Below are positions 26,461 to 35,926 of a stretch of 64,000 nt of DNA, one piece after another; position 1 is the first letter of the stretch, and each line of letters starts with the position of its first letter. The position numbers and the translations under genes are program-made. This DNA comes from Oceanobacillus sp. J11TS1 (lineage in GTDB: Bacteria; Bacillota; Bacilli; Bacillales; Amphibacillaceae). The notes under the pieces are model-generated. The model was not told the DNA's origin. It made no database searches and saw nothing but the letters and a program-made list of their open reading frames with translations. The stretch lies in the NCBI RefSeq assembly GCF_018333215.1, contig NZ_BORO01000001.1, forward strand, positions 310,001-374,000, read 5' to 3'.

Positions 26461-26744
26461 AAAGGGTATTTGTAGTCAAACCCTTTTTTAGAATGTGCTT
26501 TTGCTCCGAATATTATTTCTCGAGTTGTGATGGAGCAAAAACAGATTTTAGGACAAGAATGGCTTTCTTTTATTCTCTTATCCAATACGGAAGAGGGTCA
26601 GAAAAGGTTTCAAAGATTGCTAGATTTGCCGCGTTTTTTAACTTCACCGACAATCTCATATCATTTATACGCACAACCAACGCATAAAATACACAGAGAT
26701 TTCTGAGGGGAGATTAATAACCCACGGGAAGCTCTGTGTATTTC
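26461..26744. other. Gene-free region with three stem-loops
   Basis: Hairpin A (26461-26490): AAAGGGT/ACCCTTT followed by T6 on the plus strand. Hairpin B: perfect 9-bp TTTTGCTCC (26499-26507) with GGAGCAAAA (26532-26540). Hairpin C: perfect 12-bp AAATACACAGAG (26687-26698) with CTCTGTGTATTT (26732-26743), enclosing a 33-base loop. C may end the sspI transcript. The small open frame inside this region has no ribosome-binding site and no recognisable product. Confidence 0.55.
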
Positions 26745-26788
26745 TATTTGAGTGATTAGATACCTTATTTTAGTTCATGCTCTAAAAA

Positions 26789-27004
26789 TTATAGGTCGTT
26801 TTGAACCCCTGATGCTAAAGAAGAAATCATTTCTTGTTTTTCTTCTTCGTTTGAGTGTTTCCAAATCAGCTCAAATAATACACCGAGACCAGGGAGCATT
26901 TTTTCTTCTCCGTTATTAATTGCATCAACAATAGTTGCTTCAAGTTGCTCTTGGTTATTATTTGAAATGTTAGCATAAATCGCTTTGCGGATATTTAAAT
27001 CCAT
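26789..27004 (-). CDS. sspI: Small acid-soluble spore protein SspI
   Basis: 71 residues, the same length as B. subtilis SspI as I recall. [29 protein letters not shown] and [18 protein letters not shown] match that family closely. It is a minor acid-soluble protein made in the forespore. ATG 27004 follows AAGGAGTGAG; the GTG at 27010 is rejected. It is divergent from the methyltransferase gene ysgA, as in B. subtilis. I could not recognise a convincing sigma-G promoter. Confidence 0.93.
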   Translation of the reverse strand: MDLNIRKAIYANISNNNQEQLEATIVDAINNGEEKMLPGLGVLFELIWKHSNEEEKQEMISSLASGVQNDL

Positions 27005-27106
27005 CACCACTCACTCCTTCTTTGTGATATTAATCGTAGTTTGACCACAACTTATTAATTTATGTATGATGTATTTAGAATTTAAAAATTGGATAGGATG
27101 AACATA

Positions 27107-27844
27107 ATGATTACATCTGTTAAAAATGAAAAAATAAAAGCATTAAAGAAATTACACCAAAGAAAATACCGGGCACAAACAAATACGTTTTTAATTGAAG
27201 GAGAGCACCTAATTGAAGAAGCGCTGTTAAGCGGCTGGGAAACAAAAGAAATCATTGTTTCGGAAGAGGTTCGTACTCCTGAAATAGCCAGTGATCTGCC
27301 TATCACAGAGGTAACAAAGCAGGTGTTTAAAGAACTATCCTTTACCGCTTCACCTCAAGGTATTATGGCTGTGGTAGAAATGAAAACGGAACATGTTGCG
27401 GACGGGCAAGTGCTTGTGCTGTTAGATGCTATTCAAGACCCGGGAAATTTAGGAACGATTATCCGAACAGCTGATGCGGCGGGAGTAAATGGCATTATAC
27501 TTGGTCGCGGCTGCGTTGATTTATTTAATGATAAAGTTATCCGTGCAACACAAGGATCTATCTTTCATATACCTATTCTCCAAGAGAATTTGGAAGAAAA
27601 AATTGTCCATTTAAAGGATGCAGGATATAGCATTTGGGCGACAGCGTTAGAAGCTGCAGACAACTATAAGATGCTGCCAATCCCTCAAAAGACAGCCATT
27701 ATCTTTGGAAATGAAGGGGCAGGTGTCCAGGAATCATTGTTAGAAAAGGCAGATACAAGGGTAACAATTCCGATATTTGGAAAGGCAGAATCATTAAATG
27801 TCAGCATTGCGGCAGGCGTCTTATTATATTATTTAAAGAATTAA
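27107..27844 (+). CDS. ysgA: TrmH/SpoU-family RNA 2'-O-methyltransferase YsgA
   Basis: 245 residues. The N-terminal substrate-binding domain contains KIKALKKLHQRKYRAQTNTFLIEGEHLIEEAL. The C-terminal SPOUT domain has the three motifs LLDAIQDPGNLGTIIRTADAAG, IIFGNEGAGV and IPIFGKAESLNVSIAAGVLLYY, which form the trefoil knot that binds SAM. It is likely a 23S rRNA ribose methylase. Of TTG 27089, ATG 27098 and ATG 27107, the last is preferred because AGGATG precedes it by 7 bases. Confidence 0.9.
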   Translation: MITSVKNEKIKALKKLHQRKYRAQTNTFLIEGEHLIEEALLSGWETKEIIVSEEVRTPEIASDLPITEVTKQVFKELSFTASPQGIMAVVEMKTEHVADGQVLVLLDAIQDPGNLGTIIRTADAAGVNGIILGRGCVDLFNDKVIRATQGSIFHIPILQENLEEKIVHLKDAGYSIWATALEAADNYKMLPIPQKTAIIFGNEGAGVQESLLEKADTRVTIPIFGKAESLNVSIAAGVLLYYLKN

Positions 27845-27938
27845 CCTTGCAAGTAAGCGATAATTTTTCTATAATGTCTTTATTCAATGAAATAATTATT
27901 TATTTCAAAGTGAGCGGTTGATCCGTTATATTAGCGAA

Positions 27939-27967
27939 TTGACCTGGTGTTACAATAACATTTAAAT
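27939..27967 (+). promoter_or_regulatory. Candidate promoter of the pheST leader
   Basis: TTGACC (27939-27944), 17 bases, TTAAAT (27962-27967), just upstream of the T-box leader. Confidence 0.5.
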
Positions 27968-27979
27968 GAGAACAAATAA

Positions 27980-28240
27980 GAAATGCAATGAAGGAGCCAG
28001 TAATTAACAGGATAAAGTGATATAGGGAGGGAATGCCTTGACTGAAAGCATTTCTATCATTTATGTTAATTACATTTCACTCTGGAGCGGACACTTGGAC
28101 CATATAGTAATGTAAAGGTGATTCGGATGCCATCCGTTATAAGGCAAGAGTTGGGTTGGATTTTTATGTCCAGTCAACAAGGGTGGTACCGCGACCATAT
28201 AGCTTCGTCCCTTTTTTGGAGACGGAGTTTTTTTATGTTT
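27980..28240 (+). promoter_or_regulatory. T-box riboswitch controlling pheST
   Basis: Stem I base AAAGTGA (28014-28020) pairs with TTTCACT (28075-28081), placing the phenylalanine specifier TTC at 28076-28078. The T-box core AAGGGTGGTACCGCG lies at 28179-28193. The terminator stem CTTCGTC/GACGGAG with a T run lies at 28203-28236. Uncharged tRNA-Phe should stabilise the antiterminator. The start boundary is estimated. Confidence 0.92.
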
Positions 28241-28292
28241 CTAGGAAGTCCATTAAACAATAAGGAAGTAATAAAAGGAGGTATTTAAGACA

Positions 28293-29327
28293 ATGAAAGA
28301 AGCATTGCAAGCAATTGAATCAGAGGCGTTAGCTTCGATTCAAAAGGCAGAGAGCAGTCAAGAATTACAAGAGATGAAAGTGAAATACTTAGGAAAAAAA
28401 GGTTCATTAACATCCGTTCTTCGAGGCATGGGGAAATTATCGAAGGAAGAACGCCCGGTTATTGGAGAACTTGCAAATAATGTTCGTGAATCCATTACGG
28501 AAGCATTAGAAACTAAGACAGAAAAATTAGAAAGAGAAGCACTAAATGAACAGTTAGAGAATGAAACGATTGATGTGACACTGCCTGGAAATCCTGTGCA
28601 TGTTGGCGGCAGACATTTATTGACGAACATTATGGAAGAGATTGAGGATTTATTTATTGGCATGGGCTATGAAGTAAAAGAAGGACCAGAGGTAGAAACA
28701 GATTACTACAATTTTGAAGCATTAAATTTACCTAAAAACCACCCAGCTCGTGATATGCAGGATACATTCTTTATCACCAATGAATTGCTGTTACGTACGC
28801 AAACGTCACCCGTTCAAGCTCGTACGATGCAATCCTATCAAGGGGAACGTCCAATAAAAATGATTTGTCCAGGAAAAGTTTACCGCCGGGATACAGATGA
28901 TGCTACCCATTCTCATCAATTCAGACAAATTGAAGGTTTAGTTGTAGATAAAAATATTACATTAAGTGACCTAAAAGGTACATTAGATGTTTTTGCGAAA
29001 AAAATGTTTGGGAAAGACCGTGAAATTCGCTTGCGTCCATCATTCTTTCCGTTTACAGAACCATCTGTTGAGATGGATGTATCTTGCAAAGTATGTGATG
29101 GAGAAGGGTGTTCTGTTTGTAAACAAACTGGCTGGATTGAAATTCTGGGCGGCGGTATGGTTCACCCGCGCGTGCTTGAAATGAGTGGGTATGATCCATC
29201 TATTTACAGCGGATTTGCATTCGGAATGGGGCAAGAACGTATTGCTATGTTGAAATATGGCGTGAATGATATTCGTCATTTCTATACCAATGATGTACGT
29301 TTCTTGTCACAATATCATCAGGCGTAA
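28293..29327 (+). CDS. pheS: Phenylalanyl-tRNA synthetase alpha subunit
   Basis: 344 residues. An N-terminal coiled coil (about 1-90) for tRNA binding is followed by the class II catalytic core, with [30 protein letters not shown], motif 2 region [22 protein letters not shown] and motif 3 [18 protein letters not shown] Cys cluster [17 protein letters not shown] lies near 262-278, as in many bacterial PheS. With PheT it forms an alpha2beta2 enzyme. The start follows AAAGGAGGTA. Confidence 0.97.
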   Translation: MKEALQAIESEALASIQKAESSQELQEMKVKYLGKKGSLTSVLRGMGKLSKEERPVIGELANNVRESITEALETKTEKLEREALNEQLENETIDVTLPGNPVHVGGRHLLTNIMEEIEDLFIGMGYEVKEGPEVETDYYNFEALNLPKNHPARDMQDTFFITNELLLRTQTSPVQARTMQSYQGERPIKMICPGKVYRRDTDDATHSHQFRQIEGLVVDKNITLSDLKGTLDVFAKKMFGKDREIRLRPSFFPFTEPSVEMDVSCKVCDGEGCSVCKQTGWIEILGGGMVHPRVLEMSGYDPSIYSGFAFGMGQERIAMLKYGVNDIRHFYTNDVRFLSQYHQA

Positions 29328-29347
29328 GAGAAGAAGGAGGAGAGTAC

Positions 29348-31777
29348 ATGCTTGTTTCCTATAATTGGTTACGAAACTATGTCAATTTAGATAAAATAAC
29401 ACCAGAAGAATTAGCAGAAAAAATAACACGATCTGGTATTGAAGTTGAAGGAATAGAATACCTGGCTCCTAAGACTGAAAATATTGTTGTTGGATATGTG
29501 AAATCCTGTGAAAAACATCCAGATGCAGATAAATTAAATCTTTGCCAAGTGGATGTTGGCGAAGAAGCGCTCCAAATTATTTGTGGTGCGCCAAACGTTG
29601 GGCAGGGCCAAAAAGTTGCAGTTGCAAAGCCTGGAGCAAAATTGCCGAACGGGATGAAAATAAAAAAAGTAAAACTGCGTGGAATCGAATCTAATGGGAT
29701 GATTTGTTCTTTACAAGAGCTTGGATTAGATGAAAAATATATTCCGGCAGATGTGGCTGAAGGTATTTTTGTTTTCCCTGAAGATGCAGAGGTTGGTACT
29801 CCAGTACAAGAGTTATTAAACTTAGATGACGCTATTTTAGATTTAGATGTTTTGGCGAACCGTCCGGATGCATTAAGTATGCTGGGGGTAGCTTATGAAG
29901 TAGCAGCCCTCTTAGATCAGCCAATCCATCTACCAGATGAAAGCTTGACTGTAGATCAGTCCATCGAAGCAAAAGACTATATTGAAGTAAAAATTGATTC
30001 CATAGAAAACAATCCATATTATGGCGCTTTTATTGTAAGAGATGTTGAAATTAAGCCTGCCCCGTTATGGATGCGAAATTATTTAATGGCATCAGGTATC
30101 CGTCCGATTAATAACGTGGTAGATATTACTAATTTCGTATTGTTAGAATACGGGCAGCCGCTGCATGCGTTCGATTATGATCAGTTTGGATCAAAACAAG
30201 TACTTATTCGTCAAGCAAATGAAAATGAGACACTAGTAACTTTAGATGACCAAGAGCGTCAACTTAATGAAAAGAATCTTGTTATTACGAATGGCGAGGT
30301 GCCCGTTGCATTAGCTGGAGTAATGGGAGGCGCTAATTCAGAGGTAACAGATGAAACAACGAATATCCTGTTAGAGGCGGCATATTTCGAATCTGCTTCT
30401 GTGCGTCATACTGTAAAGCAAACAGGTCTACGCAGTGAATCAAGCACTCGTTTTGAAAAAGGCGTTGATCCAAACCGCGTGAAACGTGCTGGAGTAAGAG
30501 CGTGCATGTTACTTCAAAAATATGCAAATGCGAAAGTAGCAAGCGGTGTGGTTGAAGTAGATGAATTGGATAAATCAGAGAAGTCTGTCGTCATTACAAA
30601 AGCAAAAGTAAATCAACGACTAGGTATGGAATTAGATGAAAAAGACATTATTTCTGTCTTGACTCGTCTGCAATTTGAATTCACTCAAAATGGAGAAGAA
30701 ATGATAGTGGAAGTGCCGACACGCCGCCGGGATATTTCTATCTTTGAAGATATCTTAGAAGAAGTGATCCGTATTCACGGCTATGAGCATTTACCATATA
30801 CGATTCCACAAGGCTGGGTACAAGCTGGGGGATTAACAGATATTCAACGATTGCAGCGAGAAATTAAAAATTATTTATCAAGTGCTGGTTTAATGGAAAC
30901 ATTAACATACTCTTTGACAAACCAGAAGGATGCAAAGCGTTTCTTAACACCTGATATAGAAAAAGAACCTGCTTATTCGGTTGGTTTAGCAATGCCAATG
31001 AGCGAAGAGCACAGCCATCTGCGTTTAAGCCTTATTCCTGAAATGCTTCGTGTCTTGCAGCACAATATAGCAAGAACACAAACTGATTTAGCTTATTATG
31101 AAATTGGAAAAGTATTTGTATCTAGAGAAGAATCTGTTACGAAGCAGCCAATTGAAAATCTGCATGTTGCCGGTGCATTAACAGGTTTATGGCATAATCA
31201 TCCTTGGCAGCAAGAGAAAAAGTCAGTTGATTTTTATGTTGCTAAAGGAATTGTTGAAGGGTTGTTTGCGCATCTAGAATTAGATGTTACCTTTGTTCAA
31301 ACGAGAATGGAGGATATGCACCCAGGCCGGTGTGCAGAAATCAAGTTAAATGGTAATGGAATTGGCTATGTTGGACAAGTTCACCCATTAGCGGCCAAAG
31401 ATTTTGATGTGAAAGAGACATATGTATTTGAAATAAACTTAGAAGCAATATTCTCTGCACATCAGCAGATACCATCATTTACAGATATTCCGCGTTATCC
31501 ATCTGTTACAAGAGATATTGCGTTTATATTAGATAATGATGTCCCTGCCGGCAATGTTCAAACCGTTATTAAGGAAATAGGTGCTCCTTTAGTGAAAGAC
31601 GTTTCCATATTCGATGTCTATCAAGGTGAACACATGGAAGATGGTAAAAAATCGGTTGCTTATCGTCTTCTTTATCAAGATCCAAGCCATACTCTAAAAG
31701 ATGATGAAGTAGATGCGTCTTATCACGAGATTATTGAAAAAGTGAATAGCCAATTTGGATCCTATGTCCGTTCCTAA
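29348..31777 (+). CDS. pheT: Phenylalanyl-tRNA synthetase beta subunit
   Basis: 809 residues in the usual order. The N-terminal tRNA-binding OB domain (about 40-155) contains HPDADKLNLCQVDVG. The B3/B4 editing domain (about 210-385) contains NNVVDITNFVLLEYGQPLHAFD. B5 and the catalytic-like module follow (from about 410). The C-terminal ferredoxin-fold anticodon domain (about 715-809) contains IPRYPSVTRDIAFIL. It starts 20 bases after pheS, behind AGAAGGAGGAG. In B. subtilis rnhC follows (from memory); here a terminator and the opposing ung gene do. Confidence 0.97.
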   Translation: MLVSYNWLRNYVNLDKITPEELAEKITRSGIEVEGIEYLAPKTENIVVGYVKSCEKHPDADKLNLCQVDVGEEALQIICGAPNVGQGQKVAVAKPGAKLPNGMKIKKVKLRGIESNGMICSLQELGLDEKYIPADVAEGIFVFPEDAEVGTPVQELLNLDDAILDLDVLANRPDALSMLGVAYEVAALLDQPIHLPDESLTVDQSIEAKDYIEVKIDSIENNPYYGAFIVRDVEIKPAPLWMRNYLMASGIRPINNVVDITNFVLLEYGQPLHAFDYDQFGSKQVLIRQANENETLVTLDDQERQLNEKNLVITNGEVPVALAGVMGGANSEVTDETTNILLEAAYFESASVRHTVKQTGLRSESSTRFEKGVDPNRVKRAGVRACMLLQKYANAKVASGVVEVDELDKSEKSVVITKAKVNQRLGMELDEKDIISVLTRLQFEFTQNGEEMIVEVPTRRRDISIFEDILEEVIRIHGYEHLPYTIPQGWVQAGGLTDIQRLQREIKNYLSSAGLMETLTYSLTNQKDAKRFLTPDIEKEPAYSVGLAMPMSEEHSHLRLSLIPEMLRVLQHNIARTQTDLAYYEIGKVFVSREESVTKQPIENLHVAGALTGLWHNHPWQQEKKSVDFYVAKGIVEGLFAHLELDVTFVQTRMEDMHPGRCAEIKLNGNGIGYVGQVHPLAAKDFDVKETYVFEINLEAIFSAHQQIPSFTDIPRYPSVTRDIAFILDNDVPAGNVQTVIKEIGAPLVKDVSIFDVYQGEHMEDGKKSVAYRLLYQDPSHTLKDDEVDASYHEIIEKVNSQFGSYVRS

Positions 31778-31790
31778 ACGTGTTAAATAG

Positions 31791-31836
31791 AAAGCCGCTG
31801 TTACAGTTTATATTAACTGTTGCAGCGGCTTTTATT
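31791..31836. terminator. Bidirectional terminator between pheT and ung
   Basis: AAAGCCGCTG-T-TACAGTT pairs with AACTGT-TG-CAGCGGCTTT around a 6-base loop, with T residues on one side and A residues on the other. Confidence 0.88.
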
Positions 31837-32528
31837 TAATTATTTTTGTCAACAGTTAGAGGCAACTGCCAATCAATTGGTGACAGATTTTCCTTTTCTA
31901 AGATTTCATTTGTCTTTGAAAAATTCTGGGACCCAAAAAATCCACGATGTGCTGAAAGTGGGCTCGGATGAGGGGCTTTTAAAACATAATGTTTGTTCGT
32001 ATCTATGAGCGCTACTTTTTTTTGGGCTGCTGCTCCCCATAATAAAAAAACAACAGGATGTTCCTTCTGGTTTAAGGATTGAATAACTTGATTTGTGAAT
32101 CGTTCCCAACCTTTGTTTTTGTGAGAATGTGCTTGATGGGCTCGAACAGTAAGCACATTATTAAGCAGAAGGACGCCTTGTTCTGCCCACTTCTTAAGAT
32201 AACCATGTGATGGAATCTCAAATCCGACATCCGATGCCAGTTCTTTGTAGATATTTTTTAAAGATGGTGGGACCGGAACACCCGGTTGCACAGAAAAACT
32301 TAGTCCGTGTGCCTGATTTGGACCATGATATGGGTCCTGTCCTAGGATAACAACTTTTACATGTTGAAAAGGTGTAAAATGTAAAGCGTTAAAAATATCG
32401 TTCATATCGGGATAAATGGTATGAGAAGCGTATTCTGCTTTTAAGAATTGCCTTAATTGTTTATAATAATCTTTTTGGAACTCTTGCTCTAATACTTGTC
32501 CCCAGTCGTTCTTTAAAGGGATATTCAT
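31836..32528 (-). CDS. ung: Uracil-DNA glycosylase, family 1
   Basis: 230 residues. The water-activating motif [18 protein letters not shown] places the catalytic Asp at D65. [22 protein letters not shown] and [12 protein letters not shown] are the uracil pocket. [13 protein letters not shown] is the minor-groove Leu loop with the second catalytic His. It removes uracil from DNA ahead of AP-site repair. It is convergent with pheT and shares the hairpin at 31791-31836. Its position here, in place of rnhC, differs from B. subtilis as I recall. Confidence 0.97.
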   Translation of the reverse strand: MNIPLKNDWGQVLEQEFQKDYYKQLRQFLKAEYASHTIYPDMNDIFNALHFTPFQHVKVVILGQDPYHGPNQAHGLSFSVQPGVPVPPSLKNIYKELASDVGFEIPSHGYLKKWAEQGVLLLNNVLTVRAHQAHSHKNKGWERFTNQVIQSLNQKEHPVVFLLWGAAAQKKVALIDTNKHYVLKAPHPSPLSAHRGFFGSQNFSKTNEILEKENLSPIDWQLPLTVDKNN

Positions 32529-32820
32529 CGTTTCACCTCATTATGAAAATATTTCTTTGTTTTTTTCGTATAAGCACCATATCAGAAGATGATTCTTTCC
32601 ATGCACTTATATCTCATTTACAGCTGCTTCATTCCCTTGACTGGAAGCTTATTCGGTTAGATAATACGATTGTTAAAACTACCTGAACCAAACCTTCCTT
32701 CTCCAACTGTTAGATACCTAAGACTATAGCAAAATTAGCAGGTTTTTTAAATGCTTCTTTTTACACAAACTTCGTGTTAATATATAGTAGAATCATCGTT
32801 GCACAGGAGGCAGCATAAAA

Positions 32821-33081
32821 ATGACAGACAATGAAAAACGACGAGTTACTGTTGAAATATACAATCGAACTTATCATATTATTGGAACAGAAAAAGAACG
32901 TCATGTTCAATTAGTAGCAAATTTAGTCGATCAAAAAATGAATGAAATCCATGATGTAAATAAACAATTAGATACGGCAAGTTTAGCAGTGTTGACAGCC
33001 GTTAATACAATGAATGATTACTTAAAACTAAAAGAAGACTATGCCACACTTTTAGGTTCATTAAGAAAGAAAGAGGATTAA
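32821..33081 (+). CDS. zapA: Cell division protein ZapA
   Basis: 86 residues: RVTVEIYNRTYHIIGTEKERHVQLVANLVDQKMNEI followed by a C-terminal coiled coil (LDTASLAVLTAVNTMNDYLKLKEDY). ZapA bundles FtsZ filaments at midcell. The start follows GGAGGCAGCATAAAA. The CvpA-like gene follows after 5 bases. The gap before it (32529-32820) holds no gene I can recognise. Confidence 0.95.
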   Translation: MTDNEKRRVTVEIYNRTYHIIGTEKERHVQLVANLVDQKMNEIHDVNKQLDTASLAVLTAVNTMNDYLKLKEDYATLLGSLRKKED

Positions 33082-33086
33082 CAACC

Positions 33087-33638
33087 ATGATTAACTTAAT
33101 TTTAATTATCCTTCTGTTATTTGGAGTGATGATGGGGTTAAAAAGAGGATTTATTCTTCAACTTTTCCATTTAACAGGATTTATTATTGCTTTTCTTGTT
33201 GCAGTAATGTACTACAGACCTTTTGCCGAGAAGCTTTCTTTGTATATTCCTTACCCGGATTTAACTGGTGACGGAGCATGGTCAGAGTTTTTACAAAACC
33301 TGCCTGTAGAAGCAGCGTTTTATAATGCCATTTCTTTTGCGGTTATCTTTTTTGCAGTAAAGGTTATTCTGCAGATTATCGCTTCGATGTTGGATTTTGT
33401 AGCAGCAATTCCGGTTATTAGTTTTATAAATAAAATTTTAGGAGCTGTTCTCGGTTTTGTCGAAGTATATCTGATTAGCTTTATTATATTATACATTCTT
33501 GCTTTGGCACCAATTGCGAGTGTGCAGGAAGCTATTCAGGGCTCATCCATTGCAATGCGGATGGTGGAACACACACCATATTTTTCAGAACTTATTTTTG
33601 AATTATGGTTTAACTTAACAGAATCTCTTAACAACTAA
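33087..33638 (+). CDS. yshB: CvpA-family membrane protein (YshB)
   Basis: 183 residues with four hydrophobic helices: LILIILLLFGVMMGLKRGFILQLFHLTGFIIAFLVAVMYY (two), FAVIFFAVKVILQIIASMLDFVAAI, and VLGFVEVYLISFIILYILALAPI. This is the CvpA/colicin V production topology, with the conserved GLKRGF near the N-terminus. In B. subtilis the same zapA-yshB-polX-mutS2 order occurs. It may help zapA-linked envelope or division functions, but no biochemical role is known. It ends before the direct-repeat region. Confidence 0.87.
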   Translation: MINLILIILLLFGVMMGLKRGFILQLFHLTGFIIAFLVAVMYYRPFAEKLSLYIPYPDLTGDGAWSEFLQNLPVEAAFYNAISFAVIFFAVKVILQIIASMLDFVAAIPVISFINKILGAVLGFVEVYLISFIILYILALAPIASVQEAIQGSSIAMRMVEHTPYFSELIFELWFNLTESLNN

Positions 33639-33679
33639 TGTGTTACTGACGCAGACTGAAATAGCTTGAGTCCGTTTTG

Positions 33680-33771
33680 TCACAGCATGAGTGCCCGTAA
33701 TTCCCCCCCATTTCCTACAGATAATCATTTTTTTTGCGTATGGGGAAAAACGGGCTCTACATCTCCTGATT
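33680..33771. repeat. Palindromic direct repeat, copy 1 (92 bp)
   Basis: Begins TCACAGCATGAGTGCCCG and ends GGCTCTACATCTCCTGATT. The arms GAGTGCCCGTAATTCCCC and GGGGAAAAACGGGCTC can fold into a long imperfect hairpin enclosing an oligo-T segment. Copy 2 at 33826 is the same apart from lengths of a C run (7 against 5) and a T run (8 against 9). Confidence 0.9.
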
Positions 33772-33825
33772 GGTTCAACTATAATTTATCGGGAAAAAGC
33801 ACCCGCTAAATCTAGTTTCACTGTA

Positions 33826-33916
33826 TCACAGCATGAGTGCCCGTAATTCCCCCATTTCCTACAGATAATCATTTTTTTTTGCGTATGGGGAAAAACGGGC
33901 TCTACATCTCCTGATT
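33826..33916. repeat. Palindromic direct repeat, copy 2 (91 bp)
   Basis: Starts 146 bp after copy 1; the 54-bp spacer is unrelated. The repeat ends 87 bases before polX. Neither copy contains a credible gene. Together they fill most of the 365-bp gap 33639-34003. Confidence 0.9.
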
Positions 33917-34003
33917 AACATAACTATCCTTTCATGGAAAAGGAAAAATCTCCATGGAAGGAAGTTTCGTTTTACGTAAATAGTAACAGAATAGGGTGTA
34001 AGT

Positions 34004-35716
34004 ATGAATAAAAAAGATATTATTCGTCTATTAGAAAAGATAGCTGTTTATATGGAATTGAAAGGGGAGAATCCTTTTAAAATAAGTGCTTATCGAAAAG
34101 CTGCGCAAGCAATGGAAACAGATGACCGCAGTTTAAGTGAAATAGACGATTTTACAAAAATAAAAGGTATTGGAAAAGGAACTGCAGCAGTTATTACGGA
34201 GTTTATGGAAGCGGGCCGCTCAGAAACTTTAGAAGGATTGGAAAAAGAGGTGCCCGCTGGACTTGTGCCATTATTGGACTTGCCTGGTCTTGGGGGAAAA
34301 AAGTTATCAAAGCTTTATCAAGAATTGGACGTAGTGGATGCTGACACATTGAAAGAGGCCTGTCTAGCCGGAACTGTAGAAGCTCTACCTGGGTTTGGCA
34401 AGAAATCTGCAGAGAAAATTGTTGCCGCAATAGAGGAAGCGGGAAAGCGTCCAGAACGTATACCGGTAGCGATTATGCTTCCGATTGTTGAAAAGGTGGA
34501 AGCCTATTTAGATGAAGTACCAGGTATTATCCGATATTCTCAGGCGGGCAGCATTAGACGTATGCGTGAAACGGTAAAAGACCTTGATTTTATCATTGCG
34601 ACTAATCAAGCAAGACAAGTAACAGAAGCATTGATAAAATTCCCTTCTATTAAAAACATTATTGCCAAAGGAGATACAAAAGTATCTATCACGCTAGAAG
34701 AGGTCTATGATATTAATGTAGACTTTCGCTTAGTTTCTGATCAGGAATTTGCTTCGACTTTACACCATTTTACCGGCTCTAAAGATCATAACGTGGCAAT
34801 GCGCCAGTTAGCTAAGTCACGTGGTGAAAAAATTAGTGAATATGGCGTAGAGGTGGAAGAAACAGGGGAAACAATACAGTTTGATACAGAAACGTCCTTT
34901 TTTGAGCATTTTGGCTTGCATTTTATTCCTCCAGAAGTTCGGGAAAATACTGGTGAAGTAGAAGCCTTTAAAAAGGAACAGGAATTAATCCAGCTTGCTG
35001 ATATTCGTGGGGACCTGCATATGCATACCACCTGGAGCGATGGTGCACAGTCATTGGATGAAATGGTCAGTAAAGTGAAAGATATGGGCTATTCCTATAT
35101 GGCAATTACCGATCACTCCAAATATTTACGAGTAGCAAATGGATTGAATGAAGAACGTCTTCGCAAACAGAGGGAAGAAATTAATACTTTAAATAAGAAG
35201 TATCCAGATTTTCATATTTTTTCTGGAGTAGAAATGGATATTCTTCCTGATGGCAGTTTAGATTTTGATGATGATTTTCTAAAAGAAATGGATTTTGTTA
35301 TCGGTGCTATTCATTCCAGCTTTCAGCAATCTGAAGAAAAGATTATGCAGAGGCTCATGAATGCATTAGAAAATCCATATGTTTCTATCATTGCTCATCC
35401 GACAGGGAGACTTATTGGTAGAAGAGATGGATATAAAGTTAATTTAGAGCAGTTAATTGAAAAAGCAAAAGAAACTAATACAGTGTTAGAGATTAACGCC
35501 AATCCGAATCGATTGGATTTATCGCATGAATGGGCTAAAAAAGCACAAGAAGCGGGAGTAAAGCTCGTTATTGATACAGACTCTCATAATTATCAAATGC
35601 TTAAACATATGCAATACGGCGTAGCAACTGCACGCAAAGGATGGATCAAACCATCTACCGTAATTAATACTTGGCCAAAAGAAGAACTAATCAAATTCTT
35701 TAGCCAGGCAAGATAG
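34004..35716 (+). CDS. polX: DNA polymerase X family protein with PHP domain (PolX)
   Basis: 570 residues. The N-terminal family X polymerase part (about 1-315) has tandem helix-hairpin-helix motifs (IKGIGKGTAAVITEF, LPGFGKKSAEKI) and the palm aspartates in AGSIRRMRETVKDLDFIIAT and VYDINVDFRLV. The C-terminal PHP phosphoesterase (about 335-570) has DLHMHTTWSDG, HSSF, HPTG and DTDSHN metal ligands, giving 3'-5' exonuclease/AP-endonuclease activity in B. subtilis PolX. It works in gap-filling base excision repair. The start follows AGGGTGTAAGT. Confidence 0.95.
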   Translation: MNKKDIIRLLEKIAVYMELKGENPFKISAYRKAAQAMETDDRSLSEIDDFTKIKGIGKGTAAVITEFMEAGRSETLEGLEKEVPAGLVPLLDLPGLGGKKLSKLYQELDVVDADTLKEACLAGTVEALPGFGKKSAEKIVAAIEEAGKRPERIPVAIMLPIVEKVEAYLDEVPGIIRYSQAGSIRRMRETVKDLDFIIATNQARQVTEALIKFPSIKNIIAKGDTKVSITLEEVYDINVDFRLVSDQEFASTLHHFTGSKDHNVAMRQLAKSRGEKISEYGVEVEETGETIQFDTETSFFEHFGLHFIPPEVRENTGEVEAFKKEQELIQLADIRGDLHMHTTWSDGAQSLDEMVSKVKDMGYSYMAITDHSKYLRVANGLNEERLRKQREEINTLNKKYPDFHIFSGVEMDILPDGSLDFDDDFLKEMDFVIGAIHSSFQQSEEKIMQRLMNALENPYVSIIAHPTGRLIGRRDGYKVNLEQLIEKAKETNTVLEINANPNRLDLSHEWAKKAQEAGVKLVIDTDSHNYQMLKHMQYGVATARKGWIKPSTVINTWPKEELIKFFSQAR

Positions 35717-35926
35717 ATACAAGATACATTATAAGTAATATTATATGCTCTATTTCGTGTCAACCTCATAGCCATTGGTTGATGCATTGAATGAATAAGA
35801 TAATGATGTTAGGTGGCGAAAGAAAAATACGAGATAACGGAGAGAAAGCAGAGTGTTTTTCTGAAAAAGTCACTATGAAGTTTATCTTAATTACAGAAAT
35901 TATTTTAAATAAAAGAGGGTTTTAAA

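Noticed and set aside
26493-26687. Plus-strand open frame of 64 codons in the structured gap near sspI
   Set aside because: No ribosome-binding site; it spans one hairpin and has no recognisable sequence. More likely chance in AT-rich DNA.
33680-33916. CRISPR-like arrangement (repeat-spacer-repeat)
   Set aside because: Only two copies, 91-92 bp each, far longer than CRISPR repeats, and no cas genes.
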